DNA from: Hyphomonas sp.
GTDB lineage: Bacteria > Pseudomonadota > Alphaproteobacteria > Caulobacterales > Hyphomonadaceae
Direction of reading: 5' to 3'
Length of the DNA: 64,000 bases
Assembly (NCBI RefSeq): GCF_013823385.1
Contig: NZ_PNMA01000005.1
Span: 110,471-174,470 of the forward strand
Notes under the pieces: generated by a model
Told to the model about the DNA's origin: nothing
Database searches by the model: none
The model's input: the letters and a program-made list of their open reading frames with translations, nothing else
In this document: one piece after another, positions 34,956 through 45,065 of the stretch
Layout: each line of letters begins with the position of its first letter
Numbering within the stretch: position 1 is the first letter of the stretch
Made by a program: the position numbers and the translations under genes

Positions 34956-35420
34956 TCAGGCCTTGTGATAGGGCGTGCCGGCAAGGATCGTCAGGGCCCG
35001 GTAGATCTGTTCGGCCAGCATCGCGCGCACCAGCCGGTGGGGCCATGTCTGCACGCCGAAGGCCAGCGTCTGCGGCGCGGCCGTGCGCACCTCCGGCGAA
35101 TAGCCTTCAGCACCGCCGATCAGGAAACAGGCGTCGCGCATCCCATCGTCTCGCCAGCGGGACAGGCGGGAAGCAAAGGCATCGGATGTGAGGTTCTCCC
35201 CGCCCTCGTCCAGGCGGATGATGCGCGCGCCTTCGGGGATACGGGCAAGCAGGCGGGCGCCTTCGGCTTCCATGCCGCCGCCGCTGGCGACTTCGGCTTC
35301 TTCGGGACCGCGGAATCCAAGACCGCGCGCCATGGCAGAGGCGCGGCGGAGATAATCATCGGTGAGGTCGCGCTCCGGCCCGTCCTTCAGACGGCCGACG
35401 CCGAGTATCTGGAGGCGCAT
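34956..35420 (-). CDS. rlmH: 23S rRNA (pseudouridine1915-N3)-methyltransferase
   Basis: The 154-residue SPOUT methyltransferase starts MRLQILGVGRLK and ends with the conserved helix MLAEQIYRALTILAGTPYHK. The FLIGGAEGYSPEV segment lies in the SAM knot. RlmH methylates pseudouridine 1915 in the ribosomal A-site loop. It follows rsfS by 3 bp, the standard rsfS-rlmH pairing. Confidence 0.95.
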   Translation of the reverse strand: MRLQILGVGRLKDGPERDLTDDYLRRASAMARGLGFRGPEEAEVASGGGMEAEGARLLARIPEGARIIRLDEGGENLTSDAFASRLSRWRDDGMRDACFLIGGAEGYSPEVRTAAPQTLAFGVQTWPHRLVRAMLAEQIYRALTILAGTPYHKA

Positions 35421-35423
35421 GCC

Positions 35424-35822
35424 TCAGGCCGGGCTGGCGCGGTGGACCGGCTTGTCGGAAACCCAGATCTTCTCGAGATTGTAGAATTCACGCACTTCAG
35501 GACGGAACAGGTGGACGATCACGTCGCCGGTATCGATCAGCACCCAGTCAGCATTGGGCATGCCTTCGACGCTGGGTTTGCGCCCGGTGAGCTTTTTCAC
35601 TTCCTCGGCGACATGCGTTGCCAGCGCCGCCACATGGCGGCCCGACCGGCCAGAGGCGATGATCATGAAATCGGCGAGAGAGGATTTGCCCTGAAGTTCG
35701 ACCAGGATCAGGTCTTCAGCTTTATCGTCTTCAAGGACTTTGCAAAGCGCATCAGCGACCGATCTGATCTCTTCGATCGTAACGCTTTTCGGGGGCTGTG
35801 CGCGGGATGTGGCGGATGACAG
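35424..35822 (-). CDS. rsfS: Ribosomal silencing factor RsfS, apparent CTG start
   Basis: The 132-residue protein matches RsfS, which binds uL14 and blocks joining of ribosomal subunits in starvation. The hallmark DLILVELQGKSSLADFMII (about 37-55) is followed by ASGRSGRHVAAL and WVLIDTGDVIVHLF. The reading frame is closed by TAG at 35856 and has no ATG, GTG or TTG before the Met at 35666, which would remove the first third of the fold. A CTG at 35822 stands eight bases after an AAAGGAG ribosome site and restores the normal length. The start is therefore inferred to be CTG. Confidence 0.75.
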   Translation of the reverse strand: MSSATSRAQPPKSVTIEEIRSVADALCKVLEDDKAEDLILVELQGKSSLADFMIIASGRSGRHVAALATHVAEEVKKLTGRKPSVEGMPNADWVLIDTGDVIVHLFRPEVREFYNLEKIWVSDKPVHRASPA

Positions 35823-36055
35823 GGCAAGGGCTCCTTTGGCTACTGGGCCTTGAAACTATCATGCAAGGCCGGTTTCAACCAGCAAAAAGCCCATAGGGAC
35901 CGATCAGGACAGCTATCCGCCCGCCTGCCCGCCTCTCAAGGCTTGCAGCCTCGTTCAGCAGGGATACAGGGAATTAAATATAGTTTGCCGGAAAATCGCC
36001 GTATCTTTCGGCAATGTAATCGGAAAATTCCGCCGCCATTCTCAGGAACCCTCAT

Positions 36056-36751
36056 ATGCGTGCCCCTTTCCTCCTTCTTCCGCTGATTGCCCTTCTCCCG
36101 CTTTCCAATTGCGCGGTGGCCGCTGTCGGGGCCGTGGGCGCTGCCGGCTTTGCAGCCTCAAAGGACCAGACGGTCGGGCAGACCATCGATGACATCGGCG
36201 CCTCCAACGAGATCAAGGCCCGCCTCTTGTCGGAAAGTTCCAGCCGGTTCGGTGAGGTGGCCGTGGAAGTCTCCGGTGGCCTGGTGCTGCTGACAGGCCG
36301 GGTTTATTCGGCCGAAGACCGCACCCGCGCCGAAGGCATCGCCTGGACATCGGTTTACACCCAGGATGTCGCCAATGAACTGGCCATCGAGCAGCCGGGC
36401 GGCTTCTTCGCCAATGTTGCCGATGAGCTCATCAGCGCCAGGGTCCGCTCGCGCCTGATCGGCTCCAGCACGGTGAAGAGCATCAACGTCAATGTCGAAA
36501 CCTATAATGGCGTAGTCTACCTGATGGGCATCGCCCGCTCTCCGGAGGAACTGCGCAGGGCCGCGGAGGAAGCAAGTGTGGTTGGCGGGGTGAAACAGGT
36601 GGTTTCCTATATGCGGCTGGTCGAGGACAACCGCCGCCCTGCTGCGCCGACGACGCAGATGCCCGTTTCTCCTTCTCCCTCTTACCAACCGGTGCCGGAC
36701 ACGTCATATGACAGCCAGGCGCTGCCGGAACTCCGCGGCGCAAGCTATTGA
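36056..36751 (+). CDS. BON-domain outer-membrane lipoprotein (OsmY/DolP-like)
   Basis: The 231-residue precursor has a lipoprotein signal (cysteine in LPLSNC, residue 19) and two BON domains: EIKARLLSESSSRFGEVAVE then GLVLLTGRVYSAEDRTRA, and RVRSRLIGSSTVKSINVNVE then GVVYLMGIARSPEELRRA. The final 40 residues are a Pro/Ser-rich tail. DolP, a two-BON lipoprotein, supports outer-membrane integrity in E. coli. It is the first gene of a short plus-strand run with gshB. Confidence 0.88.
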   Translation: MRAPFLLLPLIALLPLSNCAVAAVGAVGAAGFAASKDQTVGQTIDDIGASNEIKARLLSESSSRFGEVAVEVSGGLVLLTGRVYSAEDRTRAEGIAWTSVYTQDVANELAIEQPGGFFANVADELISARVRSRLIGSSTVKSINVNVETYNGVVYLMGIARSPEELRRAAEEASVVGGVKQVVSYMRLVEDNRRPAAPTTQMPVSPSPSYQPVPDTSYDSQALPELRGASY

Positions 36752-36819
36752 GCCGGAAGCGGGCGCAGGGGCTCAACGCCCCTGCCCCTCCTTCCGGGAA
36801 CACCGGAAGGGACTGACGC

Positions 36820-37770
36820 GTGACGCTTCGCATTGCCATCCAGATGGACCCGCTGGAGCGGGTCAATATCGACGGGGATACAACCTTTGCCCTCGCCGAA
36901 GTGGCGCAGGCGCGCGGCGCGAAGATGTTCGTCTATGGTCCCGGCGACCTTTCTTTCCGCGAAGGCCGGGTAATCGCCTGGGCGCGGCCGGCAAAGGTTC
37001 AGCGCGTGCGCGAGACGCCGGGTATCTTCGGGGCCCACCAGAAAATCGACATTGCGCGTGACGTGGATGTCGTCCTGATGCGTCAGGATCCGCCTTTTGA
37101 CATGGCCTACATAACGGCCTGCCACCTTCTGGAAATGGTCACCAACCAGACGCTGGTGGTCAATGATCCGGCCGGAGTGCGCTCCAGCCCGGAGAAGATC
37201 TTCCCGCTGCTGTTCCCGGAAATCATGCCGCCGACGCTGGTGAGCCGTGACCGGCAGGTGATCGACGCTTTCCGCGAAGAATACCGGGATATCATCGTCA
37301 AGCCGCTCTATGGCCATGGCGGCGCCGGCGTCTTCCGCCTCAAATATGATGATTCCAACCTCGACTCCCTGCTGGAGCTGTTCTTCTCCCGCTCGCCCGA
37401 ACCGGTGATGGTGCAGGCTTTCCTGCCTGCGGTTTCTGAAGGCGACAAGCGCATCATCCTGATCGATGGGGAACCGGTGGGCGCCATCAACCGGCGGCCA
37501 AAGACCGGACAGGTCCGGTCAAACCTGGTCGTCGGCGGGACCGCTGCAGCCACCGAGCTTTCCGGCGCGGACCGGAATATCTGCGAAGCCATCGGGCCGG
37601 AATTGCGCCGCCGGGGGCTGACGCTGACCGGTATCGATGTGATCGGGGGGCGCCTCACTGAGGTCAACGTCACCTCGCCCACTGGCTTGCAGGCCCTCAA
37701 GCGGCTGTCAGGCATTGATGCGGCTGCCAAATTCTGGGACGTTGTGCAGGCAAAGCTTGCTGCCGGCTGA
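36820..37770 (+). CDS. gshB: Glutathione synthetase
   Basis: The 316-residue enzyme ligates gamma-glutamylcysteine and glycine using ATP. It starts with a GTG (36820) preceded by GGAAGGGA and shows MDPLERVNIDGDTTFALAE, MRQDPPFDMAYITACHLLE, and the ATP-grasp loop IVKPLYGHGGAGVFRL. The C-terminal TGIDVIGGRLTEVNVTSPTG holds the metal ligands. Length and motif order match bacterial GshB. Confidence 0.96.
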   Translation: MTLRIAIQMDPLERVNIDGDTTFALAEVAQARGAKMFVYGPGDLSFREGRVIAWARPAKVQRVRETPGIFGAHQKIDIARDVDVVLMRQDPPFDMAYITACHLLEMVTNQTLVVNDPAGVRSSPEKIFPLLFPEIMPPTLVSRDRQVIDAFREEYRDIIVKPLYGHGGAGVFRLKYDDSNLDSLLELFFSRSPEPVMVQAFLPAVSEGDKRIILIDGEPVGAINRRPKTGQVRSNLVVGGTAAATELSGADRNICEAIGPELRRRGLTLTGIDVIGGRLTEVNVTSPTGLQALKRLSGIDAAAKFWDVVQAKLAAG

Positions 37771-37797
37771 CGCCTGCGCCATTTACGGAGAATGATC

Positions 37798-38211
37798 ATG
37801 AAACCGCTGACCGCCGCGCTTCTCTTCTCCTTCGCCCTTGCTGGCACTGCCTGCTCGGACCCGGCAAAGTCCTCAGCTGAGGCAACCCCGGCCGCGCCCG
37901 TGGAAGGGGAAACACTTCCCATCGACACCGCCACGGCAAGCGCCGGGAGCGAGCTCAGCGGCACGCTGAACCTCAATATCGGCCAGCCGCAGGACAGCGG
38001 AACGCGCCTGCTCGGATCCGGCGGCCTTGGCGGCTCCGGTCAGGGCAGCACCGTGCTGGGCGCGGGCGGACTTGGCGGCGGCAATTTTGGCGAGAGCCTC
38101 GATCTCGGCATCAATCTCGATGAACTCGCAGATCCCTCAGCCCCACTGGCTGATCCTACCCTGCCCATCAAACCTTCCGATGAAGACGAGATCGTCCGCC
38201 TGCCCAACTGA
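37798..38211 (+). CDS. Glycine-rich lipoprotein of unknown function
   Basis: The 137-residue precursor has a lipoprotein signal with LAGTAC as lipobox (Cys at residue 20). The mature part is low in complexity: Ala/Thr/Pro, then a repeated GSGGLGGSGQGS and GAGGLGGGNFG region, then an acidic tail. No family is recognised. It is 27 bp after gshB and converges on mutS with a 7-bp gap. The ATG at 37798 has a better-spaced GGAG site than the ATG two codons earlier. Confidence 0.6.
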   Translation: MKPLTAALLFSFALAGTACSDPAKSSAEATPAAPVEGETLPIDTATASAGSELSGTLNLNIGQPQDSGTRLLGSGGLGGSGQGSTVLGAGGLGGGNFGESLDLGINLDELADPSAPLADPTLPIKPSDEDEIVRLPN

Positions 38212-38218
38212 GCGCGGA

Positions 38219-40891
38219 CTACCCGCCCCGGCTGAGTTCCTTCAGGCGATAAACAAGCTGCAGGGCCTCACGCGGCGTAAGGTTGTCCGGATCGGCTGCC
38301 GCCAGCGCTTCAATCACCGCTGAGCTTTCCTCGGAAAACTCCGGGGCCGGATCTTCGGCGACCATGGCAAAGAGCGGCAGGCTTTCTGCGGCCGCAGGGC
38401 CTGCCTCCAGCTTCTTCAGGATTTGGCCTGCGCGCGTCACCGCCGAGCGCGGCAAGCCGGCAAGCCGCGCCACCTGCACGCCATAGGAGCGGTCAGCCGG
38501 GCCGGGCTGAACCTCATGCAGGACGATCAGTTCCTGCTTCCATTCGCGCGCCTTGAGCGAGGCATTCGCCGCTGCAGGCAGGCGCCCGGCAAGGTCTGTC
38601 AGCTCATGATAATGGGTGGCGAAGATGGCGCGGCATCTGTTCGTATCGTGAAGATGTTCGGCCGCCGCCCAGGCAATGGCGAGGCCGTCCCAGGTGGCCG
38701 TGCCCCGGCCTACCTCATCGAGGATAACAAAGCTTTCCGGCGTTGCCTGATTGAGGATCGCTGCGGTCTCGACCATTTCCACCATGAAGGTAGACCGGCC
38801 ACGGGCGAGATCGTCCGAAGCGCCCACGCGGGAGAAGACCCGGTCGGCGAGGCCCAGCCGCAGCGAGGCGGCGGGAACAAAGGCTCCTGCCTGCGCCAGG
38901 ATCACCGCGAGCGCCGACTGGCGCAGATAGGTCGATTTACCCGCCATGTTCGGGCCGGTAACCAGCAGGAAGCGGGCGCCTTCATTTCCGTCCGCATCCA
39001 GAACAAGATCATTTGCGGTAAAACCCTTGCCTTCCCGGCGCAGCGCCGCTTCGACCACCGGATGGCGCAAACCCTTCGCCTCGAAGACCGGGCGGGGATC
39101 AAGCTGCGGACGCACCGCGCCAACCTCTGCGGCCCACACAGCATGGCTGGCTGCTACATCGAGTTCGGCCAGCGCAGCGGCGATGATCGCCAACGGGCCG
39201 GCAAGCTCCTCTACTTTGCGGCAGAAGGACTCAAACAGTGCTATCTCGCGCGCCCTGGCTTCATCTTCGGCCCGGCTGATGCGGCCGGCCAGATCGGCAA
39301 GCTCATGCGTGGAAAAGCGCACGGCGCCTGCCATTGTCTGGCGATGGATGAAGTCTGACGAGAGCGGCGCGCGCAGCATCGGATCGGCCTTGGCCGCCGG
39401 CACCTCGATGAAATAGCCCAGCACATTGTTGAATTTGACCTTCAGCGCAGAAATGCCCGTCTGGTCAGCATACTTCGCCTGCAGCTCCGCAATCACCCGG
39501 CGGCTGCCATCCCTCAGGGCACGGACTTCATCCAGCCCCGCGTCCCAGCCCTCAGCGATGAAGCCGCCATCACGCGCCAGCATCGGCGGCGCTTCAGTCA
39601 GCGCGCGCAGCAGGTCTTCGGCAAACGCCCACACCGAGGGCGCGCCCGTGAGGCCCAGCGTCTCTGCCACATCGGCCAGACGCGGGGGCAGCCCCTGCCC
39701 CAGGACCGCCGCCGCCTCAGCGCCCGAGAGCACAGCCTTGGAAATCGCCAGAAGATCACGCGGGCCACCGCGCCCGAGGCTGAGGCGCATCACGGCGCGC
39801 TCAAGATCAGGGGCCGCCTTCAGCCGGGTGCGGACATCTTCGAGCAGGCCAGTATCGCCAAGCAGGTGGGAAACGGCATCATAGCGGGCTGTGATCTCCG
39901 CGATGCTTCTGGAAGGGCGCGCAAGCCGGGCGGCAAGCAGGCGCGCGCCGGGCGCTGTCACCGTCCGGTCAATCACCGCCAGCAGCGTGCCTTCGCGCCC
40001 GCCGCTGATGCTGCGGTCGATCTCAAGGCTGGCCCGTGTGGCCGGGTCGATCAGCAGGAGGCCGCCCGCATCGGGCCGGCGCGGGGCGCGCAGGCGGATC
40101 GGCGCACCGGCCTGGGTCAGTTTAACGTAATCAAGCAGCAGCCCGGCAGCCGCTAGCTCCACCCGGCTGAACTCACCGAGGGAATCGAGCGCAGCAATCC
40201 CGAACACTTCCTTGAGTAAGGCTTCGCCGGTTTTGGCGCTCGCCGCGCGGCCGGGACGTTCGGTAATCGGCGCGCTCAGAAACCCGCGCGCTTCCAGAAT
40301 GAGCGGACGGTCGGCATCTTCCTGCGCAATCACCAGCTCGCTCAGCGGCCAGGCAAGCAGCGCCTCGCCCAGCCGCGCTGCCGGGATGGCGGTCAGATCA
40401 AACGCGCCGGTTGAGACATCACAGACGGCGAGGGCCGCCTCCCCCGTTCCGGCAAAGGCAATTGCCGCCAGCGCCTGCCCCTGCCTGGCGGGCAAGAGAG
40501 CATCCTCGGTCAGCGTGCCGGGCGTCACGATCCGCACAACGCCGCGCTGGACGATGGATTTGGAGCCGCGCTTCTTCGCCTCTGCCGGAGTTTCGATCTG
40601 CTCGCAGACCGCCACCCGGCATCCGCCCTTGATCAGCCGGGCGAGATAGCCCTCTGCCGCGTGATAGGGCACGCCCGCCATCGGAATGGGCTTGCCGTCA
40701 TGTTCGCCGCGCGCTGTCAGGGTGATGTCCAGGATACGGGCTGCCTCTACGGCATCGTCGAAGAACAGCTCGTAGAAATCGCCCATGCGGAAGAACAGCA
40801 GCGCATCGGGATGCTGTGCCTTGATCGACAGATACTGCGCCATGAAGGGCGTCGGTTCTGCGGCGGCGGGAGGACGGGCGGTGTCTGGCAT
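38219..40891 (-). CDS. mutS: DNA mismatch repair ATPase MutS
   Basis: The 890-residue protein recognises mispairs. It has the mismatch-binding domain with [11 protein letters not shown], whose Phe-x-Glu wedge contacts the mispair, the lever region, and the C-terminal ATPase with Walker [11 protein letters not shown], Walker [12 protein letters not shown] and the later ATHYHEL. The ATG at 40891 begins the common N-terminus; the frame is open 21 codons upstream. Length matches alphaproteobacterial MutS. Confidence 0.97.
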   Translation of the reverse strand: MPDTARPPAAAEPTPFMAQYLSIKAQHPDALLFFRMGDFYELFFDDAVEAARILDITLTARGEHDGKPIPMAGVPYHAAEGYLARLIKGGCRVAVCEQIETPAEAKKRGSKSIVQRGVVRIVTPGTLTEDALLPARQGQALAAIAFAGTGEAALAVCDVSTGAFDLTAIPAARLGEALLAWPLSELVIAQEDADRPLILEARGFLSAPITERPGRAASAKTGEALLKEVFGIAALDSLGEFSRVELAAAGLLLDYVKLTQAGAPIRLRAPRRPDAGGLLLIDPATRASLEIDRSISGGREGTLLAVIDRTVTAPGARLLAARLARPSRSIAEITARYDAVSHLLGDTGLLEDVRTRLKAAPDLERAVMRLSLGRGGPRDLLAISKAVLSGAEAAAVLGQGLPPRLADVAETLGLTGAPSVWAFAEDLLRALTEAPPMLARDGGFIAEGWDAGLDEVRALRDGSRRVIAELQAKYADQTGISALKVKFNNVLGYFIEVPAAKADPMLRAPLSSDFIHRQTMAGAVRFSTHELADLAGRISRAEDEARAREIALFESFCRKVEELAGPLAIIAAALAELDVAASHAVWAAEVGAVRPQLDPRPVFEAKGLRHPVVEAALRREGKGFTANDLVLDADGNEGARFLLVTGPNMAGKSTYLRQSALAVILAQAGAFVPAASLRLGLADRVFSRVGASDDLARGRSTFMVEMVETAAILNQATPESFVILDEVGRGTATWDGLAIAWAAAEHLHDTNRCRAIFATHYHELTDLAGRLPAAANASLKAREWKQELIVLHEVQPGPADRSYGVQVARLAGLPRSAVTRAGQILKKLEAGPAAAESLPLFAMVAEDPAPEFSEESSAVIEALAAADPDNLTPREALQLVYRLKELSRGG

Positions 40892-41040
40892 GGCGCGGCA
40901 AGCTAGCCCGCATCCAGCAGATTCGCAAAGCAGTGCGGCACCTGCGCACGCCATTTCACTGTTGGCAGGGGCCCCGGGGCGGCCTAGACGGGGACTGATA
41001 GAGACAACAACAACAAAACAACCGTCCGAGCGAACCTGAG

Positions 41041-43308
41041 ATGACCACGCAGCGCCCGAGCTTCACTGACCAGGAAGCCCTTGATTTCCACTCCCACCCG
41101 ACGGCCGGCAAGATCTCCATGATCCCGACCAAGCCGATGGGGACCCAGCGCGACCTCTCGCTCGCCTACAGTCCCGGCGTGGCCATCCCCGTGCTCGCCA
41201 TCGCGGAGAACGCTGACAGGGCTTATGATTACACCTCCAAGGGCAACCTTGTGGCGGTGATCTCCAATGGCACGGCAATCCTCGGGCTCGGCAATCTGGG
41301 GCCGATGGCCTCAAAGCCGGTGATGGAAGGAAAGTCTGTTCTTTTCAAACGCTTCGCAGATATCGACAGTTTTGACGTTGAAGTTGACACAACAGATGTT
41401 GAGGACTTCATCCGCACGGTGCGCAATATCGGCGCGACCTGGGGCGGCATCAACCTGGAGGACATCTCCTCCCCCGCCTGCTTCATCATCGAGAGCCGCC
41501 TGCGCGACGAACTCGATATTCCGGTCTTCCATGACGACCAGCACGGCACGGCCATCATCGCCGCTGCCGGCCTGATCAATGCCTGCCACATTACCGGGCG
41601 CGAGCTGAAGGACGTGAAGGTTGCGGTTTCCGGCGCGGGCGCCGCCGGCCTGTCGGTCGCCGGCCTCATCCGCCATCTGGGCGTGAAGCGCGAAAACATC
41701 CTGATCTGCGACACGGGCGGCGTGGTCTATGAAGGCCGCACCGAAAAGATGGACCAGTTCAAATCTGCCTTCGCGGTCAAGACTGCGAAGCGGACCCTGG
41801 CTGAAGCCATGGACGGCGCCGATGTGTTCCTCGGCCTCTCGGTCAAGGGCGCGGTGACCAAGGACATGGTCAAGTCGATGGCGAAAGACCCGATCATCTT
41901 CGCCATGGCCAATCCCGACCCGGAAATCACACCGGAAGAAATCAAATCCGTCCGCAGCGATGCCATCATCGCCACCGGTCGCTCCGACTATCCCAACCAG
42001 GTCAACAACGTTCTGGGCTTTCCTTATATTTTCCGCGGCGCCCTGGATGTGCGCGCCCGCGGCATCAATGAGGAAATGAAGGTCGCCTGCGCCCGCGCGC
42101 TGGCAGAGCTGGCCCGCGAGGACGTGCCCGATGAAGTGGCCGCCGCTTATCATGGCGCGCGCCCCAGCTTTGGCCGCGAATACATCATTCCGAGCCCGTT
42201 CGATCCGCGCCTGATCAGCTTCATTCCGCCCTTCGTGGCGCAGGCCGCGATGGATACGGGCGTGGCCCGCAAGCCGATTGCCGACATGGACGCCTATCGC
42301 CGCAGCCTCGTGCGCCGGGCTGACCCATCGGCGGCCTTCCTGCAGGGGGTCCAGGCCCGCGCCCGCGAGACCCAGCGCCGCATCGTGTTTGCCGAAGGCG
42401 AAGAGCCCGCCGTTGTGCGCGCCGCTTTCAGCTTCAAGAACCAGGGTCTTGGCCATCCGATCCTGATCGGCCGCGAAGCCCAGGTGGAGCGGGCGATGGA
42501 GCAGATGGGCATCCCCCTCGGCTCACTCGACATCATCAATGCCCGCCTTTCGGACAAGAACCCGATCTATGTGGACATGCTGTATGCCCGCCTGCAGCGG
42601 CAGGGCTATCTCAAACGGGATGTTCAGCGCCTCGTGAACCAGGACCGGAACGTGTTCGGCAGCTGCATGCTGAAGAATGGGGATGCTGACGGCATGGTGA
42701 CGGGCGTGACCCGGAATTACGATGCCGCCCTGAAAGACGCTATGCTGGTGCTGGACCCGATCGGTGGCCAGGCCGTTATCGGCATGTCGATGGTGATCAA
42801 TCTCGGCAAGACGATCTTCATTGCCGACACCAGCGTGCATGAACTGCCCGATGGGCCGACGCTGGCCAATATTGCGCTGGAGGCGGCCCGCGCGGTGCGC
42901 GGACTTGGCTTCACCCCGCGCGTTGCCTTCCTCTCCTACTCCACCTTCGGCAACCCGATGGGCGAGCGCGGAGACCGCGTGCGCGAGGCCGTTGCCATCC
43001 TTGATCAGTGCAAGGACGTTGATTTCGAATATGAGGGCGACGTCAATGCCGATGTGGCGATGAACCCGCATCACCGGCTGATCTACCCCTTCTCGCGCCT
43101 CAGCGGCCCGGCCAATGTGCTGGTCATGCCGGCCATCCACTCCGCCTCGATTGCAACCAACCTGCTCGAAGCGATGAGCCGGGCCACCGTGATCGGCCCG
43201 ATGCTGTTCGGTCTGGAAAAGCCCGTGCAGATCGCCTCGCTGGGCGCCACGGTCGGCGACATCGTGGACCTTGCCACCATCGCCGCCTACGATACCGACC
43301 GCGTCTAA
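41041..43308 (+). CDS. maeB: NADP-dependent malic enzyme with phosphotransacetylase-like domain
   Basis: The 755-residue protein is a fusion. Residues 1-430 form malic enzyme ([39 protein letters not shown] metal-binding Asp, [13 protein letters not shown] nucleotide fold), which oxidatively decarboxylates malate to pyruvate with NADP. Residues from about 440 are a phosphate-acetyltransferase-like module ([29 protein letters not shown]) that in MaeB regulates through acetyl-CoA. The full length equals MaeB. The transcript ends at a strong terminator inside the next gene. Confidence 0.95.
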   Translation: MTTQRPSFTDQEALDFHSHPTAGKISMIPTKPMGTQRDLSLAYSPGVAIPVLAIAENADRAYDYTSKGNLVAVISNGTAILGLGNLGPMASKPVMEGKSVLFKRFADIDSFDVEVDTTDVEDFIRTVRNIGATWGGINLEDISSPACFIIESRLRDELDIPVFHDDQHGTAIIAAAGLINACHITGRELKDVKVAVSGAGAAGLSVAGLIRHLGVKRENILICDTGGVVYEGRTEKMDQFKSAFAVKTAKRTLAEAMDGADVFLGLSVKGAVTKDMVKSMAKDPIIFAMANPDPEITPEEIKSVRSDAIIATGRSDYPNQVNNVLGFPYIFRGALDVRARGINEEMKVACARALAELAREDVPDEVAAAYHGARPSFGREYIIPSPFDPRLISFIPPFVAQAAMDTGVARKPIADMDAYRRSLVRRADPSAAFLQGVQARARETQRRIVFAEGEEPAVVRAAFSFKNQGLGHPILIGREAQVERAMEQMGIPLGSLDIINARLSDKNPIYVDMLYARLQRQGYLKRDVQRLVNQDRNVFGSCMLKNGDADGMVTGVTRNYDAALKDAMLVLDPIGGQAVIGMSMVINLGKTIFIADTSVHELPDGPTLANIALEAARAVRGLGFTPRVAFLSYSTFGNPMGERGDRVREAVAILDQCKDVDFEYEGDVNADVAMNPHHRLIYPFSRLSGPANVLVMPAIHSASIATNLLEAMSRATVIGPMLFGLEKPVQIASLGATVGDIVDLATIAAYDTDRV

Positions 43309-43328
43309 GCGCCGGAGAATTCAGACTA

Positions 43329-45065
43329 TCAGGCTCCGGTCTCGCTCAGCGGGACCGGAGTTTTCTGTCTGGCCATGCGCAGCCATTCGAGGAGGGACAG
43401 CACAACCGCGACCCCGCCGAGCCAGAAGGTAACGATGAACACGGTATAATATCCGTGGCGCTCGATCATTTCGCCCAGCCAGGGCCGCCCCAGCGTGCCG
43501 ATCAGCATGGTCAGCGAGCCGAGCAGCGCATATTGAACGGCAGCAAAGCGCGGGTTCACAACCGATGTGAGGTAAGCCACAACCGCAACGCTGGCAAAGC
43601 CGCCAGCGATGTTTTCGCCCCCGATCGCCAGCATCAGTCGCGCCATCCGGGCGCCTGCCTCGGCGCCCTGCCCTTCCGGAGAGATCGACGCGGCCCAACC
43701 GGCAAACACCCGGATCGGATCTGCGAGCCTTGTCCATTCCAAGAAGGCATCAATTGCCATGCCGCCGCGCGCAAGGTCTGCGAAGAGAAGATTGGTGGCT
43801 GCGGCCAGAACAGCGCCGATCACCAAGACGGGCATGCGCCCGATGAGGCTGATGATAACGACGCCGATGGCTGCGCCCGCCATTGTCATCAGAACGCCAA
43901 AGAATTTCGAGGCCACCGCAACATCTGCCATCGTGTGGCCGATCGCTCCATAGTCCGTACCGAGATAGAAAGGATAAGCAAACGCCCCCCAGACCGCGTC
44001 GGCAAACCGGTAGGTCAGCGCCAGCAGCAGCACCAGAAGCGCGCCCCAGCCGAGACGGCCGATCATTTCCATCAGCGGGTCAAAGATGGCCCGGAAGAGG
44101 GAATGCACGACACGTACTGCCCGGCTGTCTCCGGCCTTGTCAGGCACGGCAATGCCCGGCGTGCGCCCATGGCGCCACAGAAGGTAAGCGGCCAAGGTGG
44201 CTGGCACCATAACCGTCAGGATCACGATAATCGGCCCCTGCTCGCGAACAAACGCGCTGCCACTGGGTGGGGGCACCTGGGTGAGCGAGGCAAAAACATG
44301 CCAGGCAATCATAAGGATGGCGAGGCCCCATCCAGCCGCTACAAAAACCGTGAAGATACGCAAGGGCTTTTCCGGCACCGTCGCCTGAAAGCTTTCACGC
44401 GCCTCAGCGGGCTTGCCCGAAAGCTCTGGCTCCGGCGCAATGAACGTTCCGGAAATTGCCAGCACCATCATCAACGCGATCAGGCCATAGACCATCTGCC
44501 AGCCGATATACTCGGCCAGCAGCAGCGCCATGAAACCGGTAATGAAAGTCGAGGCGCGATAGCCGAACTGGTAGAGCGCGGCCATCAGATCCTTGTCTTC
44601 ATCGCTGCGCGCGACCTCGATGCGCCAGGCGTCGAGCACCGTGTCATGCGTCGCCGAAAGCAGCGCCACGCCAAGGGCAACCAGCGCGATCAGGCCAATC
44701 TGGCTCGCCGGATTGGAAAAGGGCAGGATCAACAGCAGGACCGCAATCGGCACCTGCAGCGAAATCAGCCAGGTGCGCCGGGGGCCAAGAAACGGCTTGG
44801 GATGGCGCGCCACCTGAAAGGCAGGCGACCAGAGATATTTGAACGCATACCCAAGCGTGATGAGTGACAGTGTGCCGATGGTTGAAGGCGTCACACCCTC
44901 CACCGTCAGCCAGGCATTCAGCGTGCCAAGTACCGCGCCAAAAGGCAGGCCGGCGGCCAGCGAAAGGAGCAGCATCGCCGCCATGCGCCGGTCGTTCAGG
45001 GCCCGCAGCGCGCGGATGAAACGCGGCGGCTTCTTGGCCTCAGCCGCCAATACGGTCTCTGTCAT
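43329..45065 (-). CDS. AmpG-like MFS permease
   Basis: The 578-residue protein has about 14 hydrophobic segments and the signature THDTVLDAWRIEVARSDEDK, the same family mark as in the truncated gene at the window start. AmpG-type carriers import muropeptides from peptidoglycan turnover. Its N-terminus (about 20 residues) is basic and the C-terminus ends in VPLSETGA. The start overlaps the upstream histidine kinase gene by 4 bp, so they form one transcription unit. Substrate not proven. Confidence 0.85.
   Translation of the reverse strand: MTETVLAAEAKKPPRFIRALRALNDRRMAAMLLLSLAAGLPFGAVLGTLNAWLTVEGVTPSTIGTLSLITLGYAFKYLWSPAFQVARHPKPFLGPRRTWLISLQVPIAVLLLILPFSNPASQIGLIALVALGVALLSATHDTVLDAWRIEVARSDEDKDLMAALYQFGYRASTFITGFMALLLAEYIGWQMVYGLIALMMVLAISGTFIAPEPELSGKPAEARESFQATVPEKPLRIFTVFVAAGWGLAILMIAWHVFASLTQVPPPSGSAFVREQGPIIVILTVMVPATLAAYLLWRHGRTPGIAVPDKAGDSRAVRVVHSLFRAIFDPLMEMIGRLGWGALLVLLLALTYRFADAVWGAFAYPFYLGTDYGAIGHTMADVAVASKFFGVLMTMAGAAIGVVIISLIGRMPVLVIGAVLAAATNLLFADLARGGMAIDAFLEWTRLADPIRVFAGWAASISPEGQGAEAGARMARLMLAIGGENIAGGFASVAVVAYLTSVVNPRFAAVQYALLGSLTMLIGTLGRPWLGEMIERHGYYTVFIVTFWLGGVAVVLSLLEWLRMARQKTPVPLSETGA
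43334..43364 (+). terminator. maeB terminator within the 3' end of the AmpG-like gene
   Basis: CTCCGGTC pairs with GACCGGAG around an 11-base loop, followed by TTTT on the plus strand. It lies 26 bp after the maeB stop and inside the last codons of the convergent permease gene. Confidence 0.75.
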
